From positions 462,236-526,235 of the forward strand of contig CAWJPU010000009.1 of NCBI GenBank assembly GCA_963844805.1: DNA of 64,000 nucleotides, given 5' to 3'. The position numbers were made by a program, and so were the translations under genes. The stretch is from JACCZR01 sp963844805. GTDB taxonomy: Bacteria; Actinomycetota; Thermoleophilia; Solirubrobacterales; Thermoleophilaceae. The notes below the pieces were generated by a model that was not told where the DNA came from, made no database searches, and saw nothing but the letters and a program-made list of their open reading frames with translations. Shown here piece by piece: positions 8,983 through 17,004 of the stretch; the stretch's first letter is position 1, and every line of letters begins with the position of its first letter.

Positions 8983-10157
8983 CCGGCCAGCTGGTGGCGC
9001 ATCTTGTCGCGCAGCTCGGCGAAGTGGATGACCTCGTAGACGATCACCGCGCTGAGCGCGGCCAGGGCGACGGCCACGGCGCCGACCGCCGGGATCTCCT
9101 TGGCGACCGGGACCATCGCGAGCAGGAACAGCGCGCAGACGAGGCGCTGCGTGCTGAAGCGGTGGATGTTGCGCCAGCGGAACGCGACGTGCGCAAGGAG
9201 GTAGAGCGCGGTACCGCCCATCAGCGCGACCGCCGGAATGGTCTTGAGCGGGTCGTCGACGTGCTCCAGGGTCTTCTTCAGGCCCAGCGCCACCAGCACG
9301 ATGCCGGCAACCATCGGCAGGTGGAGGAACGAGAAGGAGTCGCGAGCGATCTCGTTCTGCTCGCGCCCGACCTTGGCGTTCGACAATCGCCGCTCGGCCA
9401 CGAGCGCGACCACGTCGAAGTACAGCCACCACATCGCCGCCGCCACCCCCGTGCCCAGCGAGGCGGCGAGGACCACCCCCATGTCCACCTCGCTCGAGGC
9501 TCCGGCGCCGATCGCCACGATCGACTCGCCCAGCGCGATGATGATGATCAGCCCGTGGCGCTCGGCGAAGTGCGCGGGCACGAGCTTCCAGCCCTCCGCT
9601 CCGAAGAAGTAGGGGCCGGCCATGTCGAGCACCAGGGCGAGCGCCCACAGCCCGCCCTGAAGCGCGCCGTCGGCGAACGAGGCGGCGGTCAGGATGCCGA
9701 CGCCGATGGCCGTGCTCACGGCCAAGCCGATGACCGACGAGCGCAGGTTGGGGTCGTCGCGGCTCGCGACAACGAACAGCACGATCTGGCCGATCCTCAC
9801 GACGCCATAGGCGACGGCGAACCGCAGCGCGTTGTCGTCGAAGGCCTCGGGGACGCACAGGGCCGCCACCAGCAGCGCGGCCATCGCGCCGAACATGGCC
9901 AGCCGCACGACCCCCTCCTCGGGGTCCACCACGCTGGTCAGCCAGGCGTAGCCGACCCAGGACCACCACAGCACGCCCAGGATCAGCAGCCCCCGGGCCA
10001 GGCCCTCCCAGCTCGGGTCGTCGGCCATCAGCGCCGTGCACTGGGTGAGCGCGAGCACGAAGACCAGGTCGAAGAACAGCTCCAGCGGGGTGACCGTCTC
10101 CTTGTCGCGCAGGACCGCGGTCAGGCGCGGGGCCCGGCCTGCGACGCCGGCTTCCAC
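8979..10157 (-). CDS. LtrA family membrane protein
   Basis: Low-temperature-requirement A (LtrA, PF06772) family integral membrane protein, about 392 residues with roughly eleven hydrophobic segments. Diagnostic blocks are TPLELFFDLVFVLALTQ near the N-terminus, WWSWVGYAWLTS, ERHGLIIIIALGESIVAIG in the middle and MWWLYFD. I chose the GTG at 10157 because it overlaps the TAG of the upstream gene by one base (TAGTG); an ATG at 10193 would intrude into that gene. The biochemical function of LtrA proteins is not established. It is probably co-transcribed with the small gene upstream. Confidence 0.88.
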   Translation of the reverse strand: MEAGVAGRAPRLTAVLRDKETVTPLELFFDLVFVLALTQCTALMADDPSWEGLARGLLILGVLWWSWVGYAWLTSVVDPEEGVVRLAMFGAMAALLVAALCVPEAFDDNALRFAVAYGVVRIGQIVLFVVASRDDPNLRSSVIGLAVSTAIGVGILTAASFADGALQGGLWALALVLDMAGPYFFGAEGWKLVPAHFAERHGLIIIIALGESIVAIGAGASSEVDMGVVLAASLGTGVAAAMWWLYFDVVALVAERRLSNAKVGREQNEIARDSFSFLHLPMVAGIVLVALGLKKTLEHVDDPLKTIPAVALMGGTALYLLAHVAFRWRNIHRFSTQRLVCALFLLAMVPVAKEIPAVGAVAVALAALSAVIVYEVIHFAELRDKMRHQLAG

Positions 10158-10549
10158 TAGCCCAGCGCGGGCGGGAAGCGCCCGAAGATCCACTCGGGCC
10201 CGGCGAGCTCGCGCGTGTGGGGGCGACCGCTGAGCGTGAGGTACTCGCCGGTCTTCATGCTGATGGGGAGGTTGCGCTCTATCGGGTAGTACTCGTTGTG
10301 CTGCTCGATCAGCGTGTTGACCTCGTCGAAGTCCCAGCCGGCGGCGAGGTCGCGCCAGCGGCGCTCGAAGCCCTCGGGGTCCCCCTCGCAGTCCTCGCGC
10401 AGCTGGTCGTAGTGGCGCTGGAGGCGGAGCGCGTGGCGGCGCAGCTCGGCGTCGATGTCGCGCAGCCGCTGCATGAAGCGCGGCATGACGGCGCCGCGGA
10501 TGTAGTTCTCGACCGCGTCGGGGTTGACCACCGTGTGCCGTCGGCCCAT
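10157..10549 (-). CDS. Conserved hypothetical protein (130 aa, helical)
   Basis: Soluble protein of 130 residues from ATG 10549 (MGRRHTVVNPDAVENYIRGA). It is rich in Arg, Glu and aromatic residues, with a helical middle (LRLQRHYDQLREDCEG) and a C-terminal block LIEQHNEYYPIERNLPISMKTGEYL. I do not recognise a named domain. It sits between an F420-type oxidoreductase and LtrA on the same strand, 14 bases after the former and overlapping the latter by one base, so all three may form an operon. Confidence 0.6.
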   Translation of the reverse strand: MGRRHTVVNPDAVENYIRGAVMPRFMQRLRDIDAELRRHALRLQRHYDQLREDCEGDPEGFERRWRDLAAGWDFDEVNTLIEQHNEYYPIERNLPISMKTGEYLTLSGRPHTRELAGPEWIFGRFPPALG

Positions 10550-10563
10550 CGCCCCGAGGGTAG

Positions 10564-11067
10564 TCAGCGCGGGGCCAGCGCCAGGACCGGGATCGTGCGC
10601 TCGGTCGCCCGCTGCTCGTATAGCCCGTACCCGGCGTACAGCCTCTTGGAGAGCTCGAGCAACCGGTCGCGCTCCTCGCCCTCGGCCTCCCGCGCCAGGT
10701 AGGGCAGCTTGACCCCTCTCGCGGCCAGCTCGACCTCCGGGTTGGCCCTGGCGTTGAGGTACCAGGCCGGGTGCTTGGCCCGCCCGAAACTGGACGCGGT
10801 GAGGATCACCTCGTCCCCGTGGGTGAAGTACACGAGCGGGACCGTGCGCCACGCGCCGCTCTTTCGCCCCCTGACGGTGAGCAGCACAAGCGGGAAGAAG
10901 GAGGTGGTGGCGAACCGGCCACGCGTGAGCTTGAGCAGCGCCGGATCGACGCGCGAGCCGACCTCGATGCCGAACCAGCGGCCCGCGCTGGTCATGGCCG
11001 CCTTGTGCATCAGCTTCCGGAAGCCCGACGGCTGCTCGGTGGGGTCGACGGGAGGGATGCCGGCCAC
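10564..11067 (-). CDS. Deazaflavin (F420)-dependent nitroreductase family protein
   Basis: DDN-like F420H2-dependent oxidoreductase, about 167 residues from GTG 11067. The split-barrel core is LLTVRGRKSGAWRTVPLVYF followed by LTASSFGRAKHPAWYLNARANPEVEL, which matches the cofactor-binding block of the mycobacterial Ddn/FDOR-B group. The C-terminus ERDRLLELSKRLYAGYGLYEQR is also typical. The alternative upstream ATG at 11220 would run into the opposite-strand promoter and encode low-complexity sequence. Such enzymes reduce quinones, aflatoxins or nitro compounds using F420H2. This indicates that the host makes F420. Confidence 0.87.
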   Translation of the reverse strand: MAGIPPVDPTEQPSGFRKLMHKAAMTSAGRWFGIEVGSRVDPALLKLTRGRFATTSFFPLVLLTVRGRKSGAWRTVPLVYFTHGDEVILTASSFGRAKHPAWYLNARANPEVELAARGVKLPYLAREAEGEERDRLLELSKRLYAGYGLYEQRATERTIPVLALAPR

Positions 11068-11158
11068 GGTCGTGTTTGAAGATACCCGGGCCGATCGGCG
11101 GTGCTCCCTACCTCCCGGTAGGACAGGCGGCCGACCAACGCTCGGCCTGCGCTCCGGC

Positions 11159-11164
11159 GATACT
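11159..11164 (+). promoter_or_regulatory. -10 element GATACT of the YjbR gene
   Basis: GATACT lies six bases before the GTG at 11171, giving a leaderless transcript. The same hexamer sits close to the start codons at 18260 and 31462. Confidence 0.4.
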
Positions 11165-11170
11165 GCGCAC

Positions 11171-11485
11171 GTGGCCACCGCCGAGGACGTGCGAGAGCTG
11201 GCCCTGGGCCTGTCCGGCACGATCGAGAAGCCGTCCTATGGGAGACCCGGCTTTCGCGTCAAGGACCGCCTGTTCGCCCGCCTGCGCGAAGACCCCGACG
11301 CGCTGGTCGTGTGGACCGAGGAGAAGGAGGCGCTGCTGCTCTCCGACCCCGAGAAGTTCTTCACCACCCCGCACTACGACGGCTACCCGATGGTGCTGGT
11401 GCGCCTGGAGGCGGTGGACCGCGAGGAGCTGGGCGAGCTCCTGGCCGACTCCTGGCGCCTGCGCGGCGGTACGGTGCCATCTTGA
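11171..11485 (+). CDS. MmcQ/YjbR family protein
   Basis: 104-residue MmcQ/YjbR-like protein (double-wing DNA-binding-like fold; function not settled). Family blocks seen: VRELALGLSGTIEKPSYGRPGFRVKDRLFARL, then KEALLLSDPEKFFTTPHYDGYPMVLVRL and ELLADSWRL at the C-terminus. GTG start at 11171, with GATACT six bases upstream suggesting a leaderless message. Its TGA overlaps the ATG of the next gene by one base, so the two are coupled. Confidence 0.85.
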   Translation: MATAEDVRELALGLSGTIEKPSYGRPGFRVKDRLFARLREDPDALVVWTEEKEALLLSDPEKFFTTPHYDGYPMVLVRLEAVDREELGELLADSWRLRGGTVPS

Positions 11486-12715
11486 TGGCCGAGCCCGACT
11501 TCGACGTGGTGGTCTTCGGGGCCACCAGCGTGACCGGCCGCCGCGTCTGCTCCTACCTCGCCGAGCGCGGCGCCAACTGGGCCGGCGGGCGCGCGCGACG
11601 CGGGCAAGGCCAAGAGCGTGCTCGACGAGTGCGGCATCGCGGCGCCGGAGACGATCGTCGCCGACGTGGGCGACGAGGCGTCGCTGCAGAGGATGGCCTC
11701 CCGCGCCCGCGTGGTGCTCAACCTCGTCGGTCCCTACACGCACTTCGGGCGGCCGGTGATCGCGGCGTGCGTGGCCGGCGGGGCGCACTACGTGGACCTC
11801 ACCGGCGAGATCCCCTTCGTACGCCGCGTGATCGACGAGTTCGACACGCCCGCCGCGGAGGCCGGAGTGAAGATCGTGCAGGTGAGCGGCTTCGAGTCGC
11901 TGCCCGCGGACCTCGGCGTGCTGCTCGCGGCCGAGGCGGCCCACGAGCGCCACGGCGAGCCGCTCGTCGAGGCCTCCCTAGAGCTGGAGGTGAACGGCCT
12001 GCCCTGGCCGCCACGCCCCTCGGATCTGATGTCGGGCGGGACCCTGCAGAGCATGGCCGCGATCGCGGCGGGAGACGACCAGTACGACTTCAAGGACCCG
12101 GGGGTCCTGGTCACCGATCCCAGCGCCGCGGAGGCCGTGCGGCGCAAGAGCCCCATCTCGGTGCTCCCGCGCAGCGGCGCCACCGGCGCGCCGCTGGCGC
12201 CGATGCAGCCCGCCGCCTTCATCAACCCGGCGGTCATCCACCGCTCCACCGCCCTTCGAAACGACCCGCCGCTGCGCTACCGCGAGGGCGTGCGCTTTCC
12301 CGGACCGGCGCCGCTCGCATGGGCGGGCGCGGGCGCCGTGTCCAGCACCCAGGTGGCCATCGCCGGCGTGGCCGCCGCGCCGCCGGCCGTTCGCAAGCGG
12401 CTCTCGGACGCCATGGCGGCGGTGTTCCCCTCGTCGGGCTTCGGCCCGGCGGCGGACCGCCTGGAGGGCTGGGACTGGGGGATGGTCGTGAACGGGCGAA
12501 CGGGCGCGGGACACGAGACGGTCGTCGAGATCGACGGCGCCGGTCACCCCGGCTACCTGGCCACGGCCAAGATGCTCGGCGAGGCGGGGATGCTCCTGGC
12601 GGAGGCCGGGGCGACCCCGGACCGCACCGGGTCGCTGACCCCCGCGGCCGCCCTGGGCACGCAGCAGATCGACCGCTTCAAGCACGCGCGCCTGGGCTTC
12701 AGCCTGCTGCCCTGA
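11485..12715 (+). pseudogene. Saccharopine dehydrogenase-like NAD(P) oxidoreductase, frameshifted near the N-terminus
   Basis: Member of the saccharopine dehydrogenase-like/trans-acting enoyl reductase group. The first 37 codons give the Rossmann start FDVVVFGATSVTGRRVCSYL. The frame is then lost between 11584 and 11597 (one extra base in a GC-rich stretch) and resumes as DAGKAKSVLDECGIA, VVLNLVGPYTHFGRPVIAACVAGGAHYVDLTGE, QVSGFESLPADLG and the C-terminal HPGYLATAKMLGEAGMLL. Repaired length is about 410 residues, normal for the family. The ATG overlaps the YjbR stop (TGATG), and the stop overlaps the ATG of the next gene, so a three-gene operon is likely. The mycobacterial relative acts in cell-envelope lipid synthesis; the role here is unknown. 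Confidence 0.85.
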
Positions 12716-13812
12716 TGGCCACCGCGGCGCGGGTCCTCTCCCTCCGCGAGCTGGGCCGTGCGACCCTGGCGCGCCAGCTGCTGCTGGAGCGCCACGAGCT
12801 CTCCGCCTCCGACGCGGTGGGCCGGCTGGCCGGCATGCAGGCGCAGGAGCCCGGCCCGCCCTTCCTCGGGCTGTGGTCGCGGCTCGAGGCCTTCGAGGCG
12901 ACCGAGCTCACCGAGGCGATCGAGACCCGCGACGTCGTGCGCGCGGCGCTCATGCGCGGCACGCTGCACCTGATGCCGGCGGCCGACTTCGCGCGCCTGC
13001 GCTCCGCGATCGCGCCCGCCGTAGGGGCGGGGATGCTGCGCGTGCTGGGCAAGCGTGCCGAGGGCATCGACGTGGACGAGCTGGTGGCCGAGGGCCGCTC
13101 GCTGTTCGAGGAGTCCGACGCGTTGAGCGCCAAGGCGATGCGCGACACCCTGGCCGAGCGCCACCCGGAGGCCGACGTCCGCGCCCTGGCCGCGGTGGTA
13201 CGCACCCAGCTGCCGCTCGTGCGGGTCCCCGACGGCGGGCGCTGGGGCTTCACCCCCAAGGCGCCCTTCACCGACGCCGAGCGCTGGGTGGGCAAGCCGC
13301 TGCGCAAGAGCGCCGACCGCAAGGAGCTGGTGCGCCGCTACCTGGCGGCGTTCGGCCCGGCCGGCGCCCGCGACGCCGAGGCCTGGAGCGGGGTGCCGCA
13401 ACTGGCCGACGTGTTCGACTCGCTGCGAGGCGAGCTGATCGAGCTGCGCGACGAGAGCGGCCGCGAGCTGTTCGACCTGCCCGGCGCGCCGCGGCCCGGC
13501 GCGGAGGCCGAGGCTCCGGTCCGCCTTCTGCCGGAGTTCGACAACCTCCTACTGGCGTACGCGGACCGCAGCCGGGTGATCGCCGACCGCCACCGCGAGA
13601 AGCTGACCTCCAAGAACCTGCGGGTGCGCGCCACGGTGCTGGTGGACGGGACCGTCGCGGCTTTCTGGCGCACGGAGAAGAAGGCGACGCTGGTGGTCGA
13701 GCCGCTGCGCAAGCTCACGGCCGGCGAGCGCCGGGACGTCGAAGCCGAGGCGGCCGAGTTGCTCGCGTTCGCCGAGCCGAAGGCCAAGAGCCCGAAGGTG
13801 GAGTTCGAGTGA
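12715..13812 (+). CDS. AlkZ/YcaQ-like winged-helix DNA-binding protein (copy 2)
   Basis: 365 residues, paralogous to the gene at 6874. It shares LARQLLLERHELSASDAVGRLAGMQAQEPGPPFLGLWSRLEAF, with Q-A-Q at residues 42-44, and ALMRGTLHLMPAADF, RYLAAFGPAGARDAEAWSGV and RLLPEFDNLLLAYADRSRV. The QxQ triplet is the AlkZ catalytic signature, so DNA glycosylase activity on alkylated or crosslinked DNA is possible. It ends with a lysine-rich tail (EPKAKSPKVEFE). Its stop overlaps a GTG that opens a 21-codon frame (13809-13874), perhaps the start of a lost gene. It is coupled to the upstream oxidoreductase by a one-base overlap. Confidence 0.87.
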   Translation: MATAARVLSLRELGRATLARQLLLERHELSASDAVGRLAGMQAQEPGPPFLGLWSRLEAFEATELTEAIETRDVVRAALMRGTLHLMPAADFARLRSAIAPAVGAGMLRVLGKRAEGIDVDELVAEGRSLFEESDALSAKAMRDTLAERHPEADVRALAAVVRTQLPLVRVPDGGRWGFTPKAPFTDAERWVGKPLRKSADRKELVRRYLAAFGPAGARDAEAWSGVPQLADVFDSLRGELIELRDESGRELFDLPGAPRPGAEAEAPVRLLPEFDNLLLAYADRSRVIADRHREKLTSKNLRVRATVLVDGTVAAFWRTEKKATLVVEPLRKLTAGERRDVEAEAAELLAFAEPKAKSPKVEFE

Positions 13813-13877
13813 GCGCGCTGCTCGCCCTGATCGCCAGCCCGGAGGTCCTCGCCGAGGACGAGGACGACGCGTAGCGC

Positions 13878-14519
13878 TCAGCCGAGCCGGTCGAGGATCG
13901 TGTCTATCCGCTCCCGGGTCTGCTGGGGGGTGGTCTCCGAGTACCAGGCCTGCCCGCCGGTGGCCGCCCATGGCACCAGGACGTCGAAGTCCAGCTCCCG
14001 GATCAGCTTCAGGCTCTCGACGTACGAGGCCCGGTCGCTGGAGTCCAGCAGCCCGTCGACCCATTCGCCGTCGCTCAGGTAGACCGTGTCGCCGGTGAAC
14101 AGGAACCGCTGCCGGCCGTTGTCCCACAGGTAGGCGGTCGCTCCGGGCGTGTGTCCCGGCGTGGGGATCACCTCCAGGTCCTCGTCGAGGAAGTGGCGGC
14201 GCGAGAAGCTCGCGCGCACCGGGAACCGCTCCTCGACGGAGGCACGGTCGGCCTGGTGCACGAACACCGGCCCGCGGAACCAGTCCGAGGCGAACATGGC
14301 CTCGTGCCAGTGGTTGAGGTACTGGCGCGCGATGCCCCCGAGCGCCTCGATCTCATCGGCGTCGGTCTCCAGGCTGCTCACGCTGTACACGAGCACGTTC
14401 CCCTGCGGGCGCTCCAGCAGGAAGGCGCGCACGTCGATCTCGGGCGCGAACGGGAGCGCCTCGGGTGTGGAGGCGTGCAGGCCCTCGAGCCCGGGCTCGG
14501 CCGCGGTGGGCGGGTTCAC
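13878..14519 (-). CDS. MBL-fold metallo-hydrolase
   Basis: Metallo-beta-lactamase-fold protein of about 213 residues, starting at GTG 14519, which overlaps the upstream stop (GTGA). Conserved blocks: LVYSVSS, NHWHEAMFASDW, PTPGHTPGATAYLW, FLFTGDTVYL and VPWAATGGQAW. The usual HxHxDH metal motif is changed to HWHEAM, so the second metal site may be incomplete; the GHTPG His and FTGD Asp ligands are present. It is co-transcribed with the DUF5519 gene behind a SoxR-type promoter, so it may take part in the response to redox-active compounds. The substrate is unknown. Confidence 0.82.
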   Translation of the reverse strand: MNPPTAAEPGLEGLHASTPEALPFAPEIDVRAFLLERPQGNVLVYSVSSLETDADEIEALGGIARQYLNHWHEAMFASDWFRGPVFVHQADRASVEERFPVRASFSRRHFLDEDLEVIPTPGHTPGATAYLWDNGRQRFLFTGDTVYLSDGEWVDGLLDSSDRASYVESLKLIRELDFDVLVPWAATGGQAWYSETTPQQTRERIDTILDRLG

Positions 14520-14869
14520 GACGCCACCTCGGCTTCCGGCACGCCGTGGCGATCCACCACGCGGTCGTAGTTGACGCGCATCAGGGCGATCACGTCCCGC
14601 ACGTCGTCCTCGTCCTCGATCAGGCGCGCCCCGAACCCCGGACGCCCGGGGAAGACGGGGTGGTAGTCGATGCGGCCGGCGTCGAAGAGCTCCTGCCACA
14701 CGGCCTTGGGGAAGCCGAAGTGCGCCGCGCGGTCGCCGTGCAGGTGGCCGATCTCCTTCCGTCCCACCGTGAAGGCGAACTCGCCGCGCCGGCCGGGGCC
14801 GGCCTCGACCCCGGGCCACGAGGTGACTTCGTCTGTGATCTGCTGACTGGGAGTCGGATTCTCGCTCAT
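14516..14869 (-). CDS. DUF5519/luciferase-domain family protein
   Basis: 117-residue protein of the DUF5519 family. The blocks VTSWPGVEAGPGRRGEFAFTVGRKEIGHLHGDRAAHFGFPKAVW and ALMRVNYDRVVDRHG are the family signature. Its biochemical role is not established and it does not catalyse light emission as far as known. The ATG at 14869 lies seven bases after the -10 TAGGTT of a 19-bp-spacer promoter containing a SoxR-type dyad, so the transcript is probably leaderless and SoxR-activated. It is coupled by GTGA overlap to the MBL-fold gene. Confidence 0.8.
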   Translation of the reverse strand: MSENPTPSQQITDEVTSWPGVEAGPGRRGEFAFTVGRKEIGHLHGDRAAHFGFPKAVWQELFDAGRIDYHPVFPGRPGFGARLIEDEDDVRDVIALMRVNYDRVVDRHGVPEAEVAS

Positions 14870-14876
14870 GGAGAGC

Positions 14877-14907
14877 AACCTACAAGCTCAAGTGAACTTG
14901 AAGTCAA
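14877..14907 (-). promoter_or_regulatory. SoxR-type promoter with 19-bp spacer
   Basis: On the minus strand TTGACT (14907-14902) and TAGGTT (14882-14877) are separated by exactly 19 bases, the over-long spacing used by MerR-family activators. The spacer contains the dyad TCAAG-TTCA-CTTGA (14888-14901), close to the enterobacterial sox box. It drives the DUF5519/MBL pair and overlaps the region upstream of soxR, which starts 31 bases away on the other strand. Confidence 0.8.
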
Positions 14908-14933
14908 GGGCGAATCGTGATTTCCTCGGCGGG

Positions 14934-15377
14934 ATGTCCGAGCTGCTCACCATCGGCGAGGTCTCGCGACGCAGCGGCGTCGCGGCGTCGGCGCTGCGCT
15001 TCTACGAGGAGCGCGAGCTGATCCGCTCCGAGCGGGCGGGCTCCGGCCACCGGCGCTACCCCCGCCCGGTTCTGCGCCGCATCGCCTTCATCGTGTTCGC
15101 GCAGCGCGTCGGCCTGTCGCTCGAGGAGATCGGCGACGAGCTGGCCAAGCTGCCGCCCGACCGTGCGCCCACCCGCAGCGACTGGTCGCGGCTGTCCAAG
15201 GGTTGGAGCGGGCGGATCGACGAGCGGATCGAGGAGCTCGAGCGGCTGAAGGCGGGCCTGACCGAGTGCATCGGCTGCGGATGCCTGTCGCTGGACCGCT
15301 GCCGCATGGCCAATCCCGGCGACCGCGCGGGCGCGCGCGGGCCGGGCCCGCGCTACTGGATCGGCGACGCGCCGTGA
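14934..15377 (+). CDS. soxR: Redox-sensitive regulator SoxR
   Basis: MerR-family [2Fe-2S] sensor, 147 residues. The N-terminal MerR helix-turn-helix is LLTIGEVSRRSGVAASALRFYEERELI. The dimerisation helix ends at CIGCGCLSLDRC (about residues 110-121), the CX2CXCX5C iron-sulfur ligand pattern of SoxR. The ATG at 14934 places the HTH at residue 3; an upstream frame would cross the operator. The divergent DUF5519/MBL pair has a sox-box promoter, and an SDR gene is coupled downstream (GTGA). In actinobacteria SoxR responds to redox-active metabolites and usually controls a few oxidoreductases, which fits this neighbourhood. No superoxide-response gene of the soxS type is present. Confidence 0.93.
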   Translation: MSELLTIGEVSRRSGVAASALRFYEERELIRSERAGSGHRRYPRPVLRRIAFIVFAQRVGLSLEEIGDELAKLPPDRAPTRSDWSRLSKGWSGRIDERIEELERLKAGLTECIGCGCLSLDRCRMANPGDRAGARGPGPRYWIGDAP

Positions 15378-16258
15378 GCCTGGAGGGGCGGGTGGCCGTG
15401 GTCGCCGGCGCGACCCGCGGCGCGGGGCGGGGGATAGCCGCTGCGCTGGGCGAAACGGGGGCGACCGTGATCTGCACCGGCCGCACCAGCCGCGACAACC
15501 CGCTGCCCTCTGACTACGACCGCCCGGAGACCATCGAGGAGACCGCCGAGCTGGTGAGCGAGCTGGGCGGAGAGGGCGTTCCGCTGGCCGTCGACCACCT
15601 CGACTCCGAGCAGGTCCGGGTACTGGCCGACCGGGTGCGCCGCGACTACGGGCGCATCCACGTGCTGGTCAACGACATCTGGGGCGGCGAGGTGCTCAAG
15701 GGCGGCCCGGCGGACTGGAACACGCCCATCTGGGAGCACGACCTGGACGCGGGCCTGCGAATCCTGCGGCTCGCGGTGGAGACCCACCTGATCACCTCGC
15801 ACCACCTGCTCCCGCTGCTGGTCGCCGAGCCGGGCGGCCTGCTCGTCGAGGTGACCGACGGGACGACGGACTTCAACGCCTCCTCCTACCGGATCTCCGT
15901 GTTCTACGACCTGGCCAAGGTCGCGGTGAACCGGCTCGCGTTCTCCCAGGGCCACGAGCTCGCCCCGCACGAGGGCACGGCGGTGGCGATCACGCCGGGC
16001 TTCCTGCGCTCGGAGATGATGCTCGACCTGTTCGGCGTGACCGAGGAGAACTGGCGCGACGCGCTGGAGCAGGGAGCGCCGCCCCACTTCGCCTCGTCGG
16101 AGTCACCCCGCTACGTGGGGCGCGCCGTCGCTGCCCTGGCCGCCGACCCGGGCCGCGAGCGCTGGAACCAGCGGTCGGTGACCGCCGCTCAGCTCGCGGC
16201 CGAGTACGGGTTCACCGACGAAGACGGCTCGCAGCCCGACGGCTGGGCCGGCCTCTAG
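15374..16258 (+). CDS. Short-chain dehydrogenase/reductase
   Basis: SDR of 294 residues from GTG 15374, overlapping the soxR stop. Rossmann motif VVAGATRGAGRGIAAALGE (about 9-27), the N-[A/D] block LVNDIWGGE replacing NNAG, and the catalytic Tyr and Lys in FYDLAKVAVNRLAF. The longer C-terminus (FLRSEMMLDLFGV…RYVGRAVAALAADP) resembles the group that includes human DHRS1. NAD(P)H-dependent carbonyl reduction is expected; the substrate is unknown. Coupling to soxR suggests co-expression with the redox regulator. Confidence 0.88.
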   Translation: MSLEGRVAVVAGATRGAGRGIAAALGETGATVICTGRTSRDNPLPSDYDRPETIEETAELVSELGGEGVPLAVDHLDSEQVRVLADRVRRDYGRIHVLVNDIWGGEVLKGGPADWNTPIWEHDLDAGLRILRLAVETHLITSHHLLPLLVAEPGGLLVEVTDGTTDFNASSYRISVFYDLAKVAVNRLAFSQGHELAPHEGTAVAITPGFLRSEMMLDLFGVTEENWRDALEQGAPPHFASSESPRYVGRAVAALAADPGRERWNQRSVTAAQLAAEYGFTDEDGSQPDGWAGL

Positions 16259-16896
16259 GCCACCGGCGCTCTCTCCAGCGTTGCCTGCGCGTCCTCGAGC
16301 ATGATCGCCCGCAGGCGGTCGCGCTTGCCCACCTTGAACGAGATCAGCACGCCGCCCACCGAGAGCAGGATCCAGACCGGGAAGAACAGCACCTGGGCGA
16401 CGAGGGCGGCGACGACCGCCGGCATCACCGCCACCGCCACGATGAGGAACCAGAAGAAGGGCCGGATGCTGTAGCGCCGCGCCCGCCGCCGCTGCGCTTC
16501 GGTAGGCGTCCAGGGCTCCAGCGGAGGCGGCTCCCCGACCGGGACGACGCCCTTCTCGCGCACCTCGGCGAAGAGCGCCCACACCCGCTCCGCGGTGCCG
16601 TCGTCGTAGGCGTGGAACTCGAGCCGCTCACCCGAGTCCAGCGTGAGCACGAAGTCCCGGTTCGCCCCCTCGGCCCCGACGATCTCGCCGAGCGGTATGG
16701 CCCGCGGCTCCATTGCCCCTCCGACCATCAGCCGTGCGCTCGTGAGGACGAACCAGCCGACCAGGCCGTCGCATTTCGCTCGGATCGCGGTCTCGACGAG
16801 CTCGTTCGGGCCGAGAAGGGTCGCCAAGCGACGCAGGTCGCGAAGCTCGTTGCCCCAGCTGAGCGCTCCCAAGTCGCGCCGGCCAACCGACACCAT
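16255..16896 (-). CDS. Membrane protein with N-terminal PH-like domain
   Basis: 213 residues from ATG 16896, with GGGAGG seven to eight bases upstream. Residues 20-110 look like a bacterial PH/GRAM-type domain (GWFVLTSARLMVGGAMEPRAIPLGEIVGAE…LDSGERLEFHAYD). Residues 145-195 form two hydrophobic segments (FFWFLIVAVAVMPAVVAALVAQVLFF and VWILLSVGGVLISF). The basic linker and tail suggest a cytoplasmic N-domain anchored to the membrane. Function unknown. Its stop overlaps that of the convergent SDR by four bases. Confidence 0.6.
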   Translation of the reverse strand: MVSVGRRDLGALSWGNELRDLRRLATLLGPNELVETAIRAKCDGLVGWFVLTSARLMVGGAMEPRAIPLGEIVGAEGANRDFVLTLDSGERLEFHAYDDGTAERVWALFAEVREKGVVPVGEPPPLEPWTPTEAQRRRARRYSIRPFFWFLIVAVAVMPAVVAALVAQVLFFPVWILLSVGGVLISFKVGKRDRLRAIMLEDAQATLERAPVA

Positions 16897-17004
16897 GCTC
16901 GCCTCCCGCGGGTCCACGGGCGCCCACCGTAAGCGCGAAGGGTGAGGAAATCCACCCCTGGGGTGCCTGGTCGACCCGGGCGCTCTCACCGACGCTGCTT
17001 CAAC

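Noticed and set aside
7797..10160. A 787-codon plus-strand frame across the hydrolase and LtrA genes
   Set aside because: After the hydrolase part, its sequence is low-complexity His/Arg/Ala-rich antisense of LtrA. The true hydrolase end lies in another frame at 8982.
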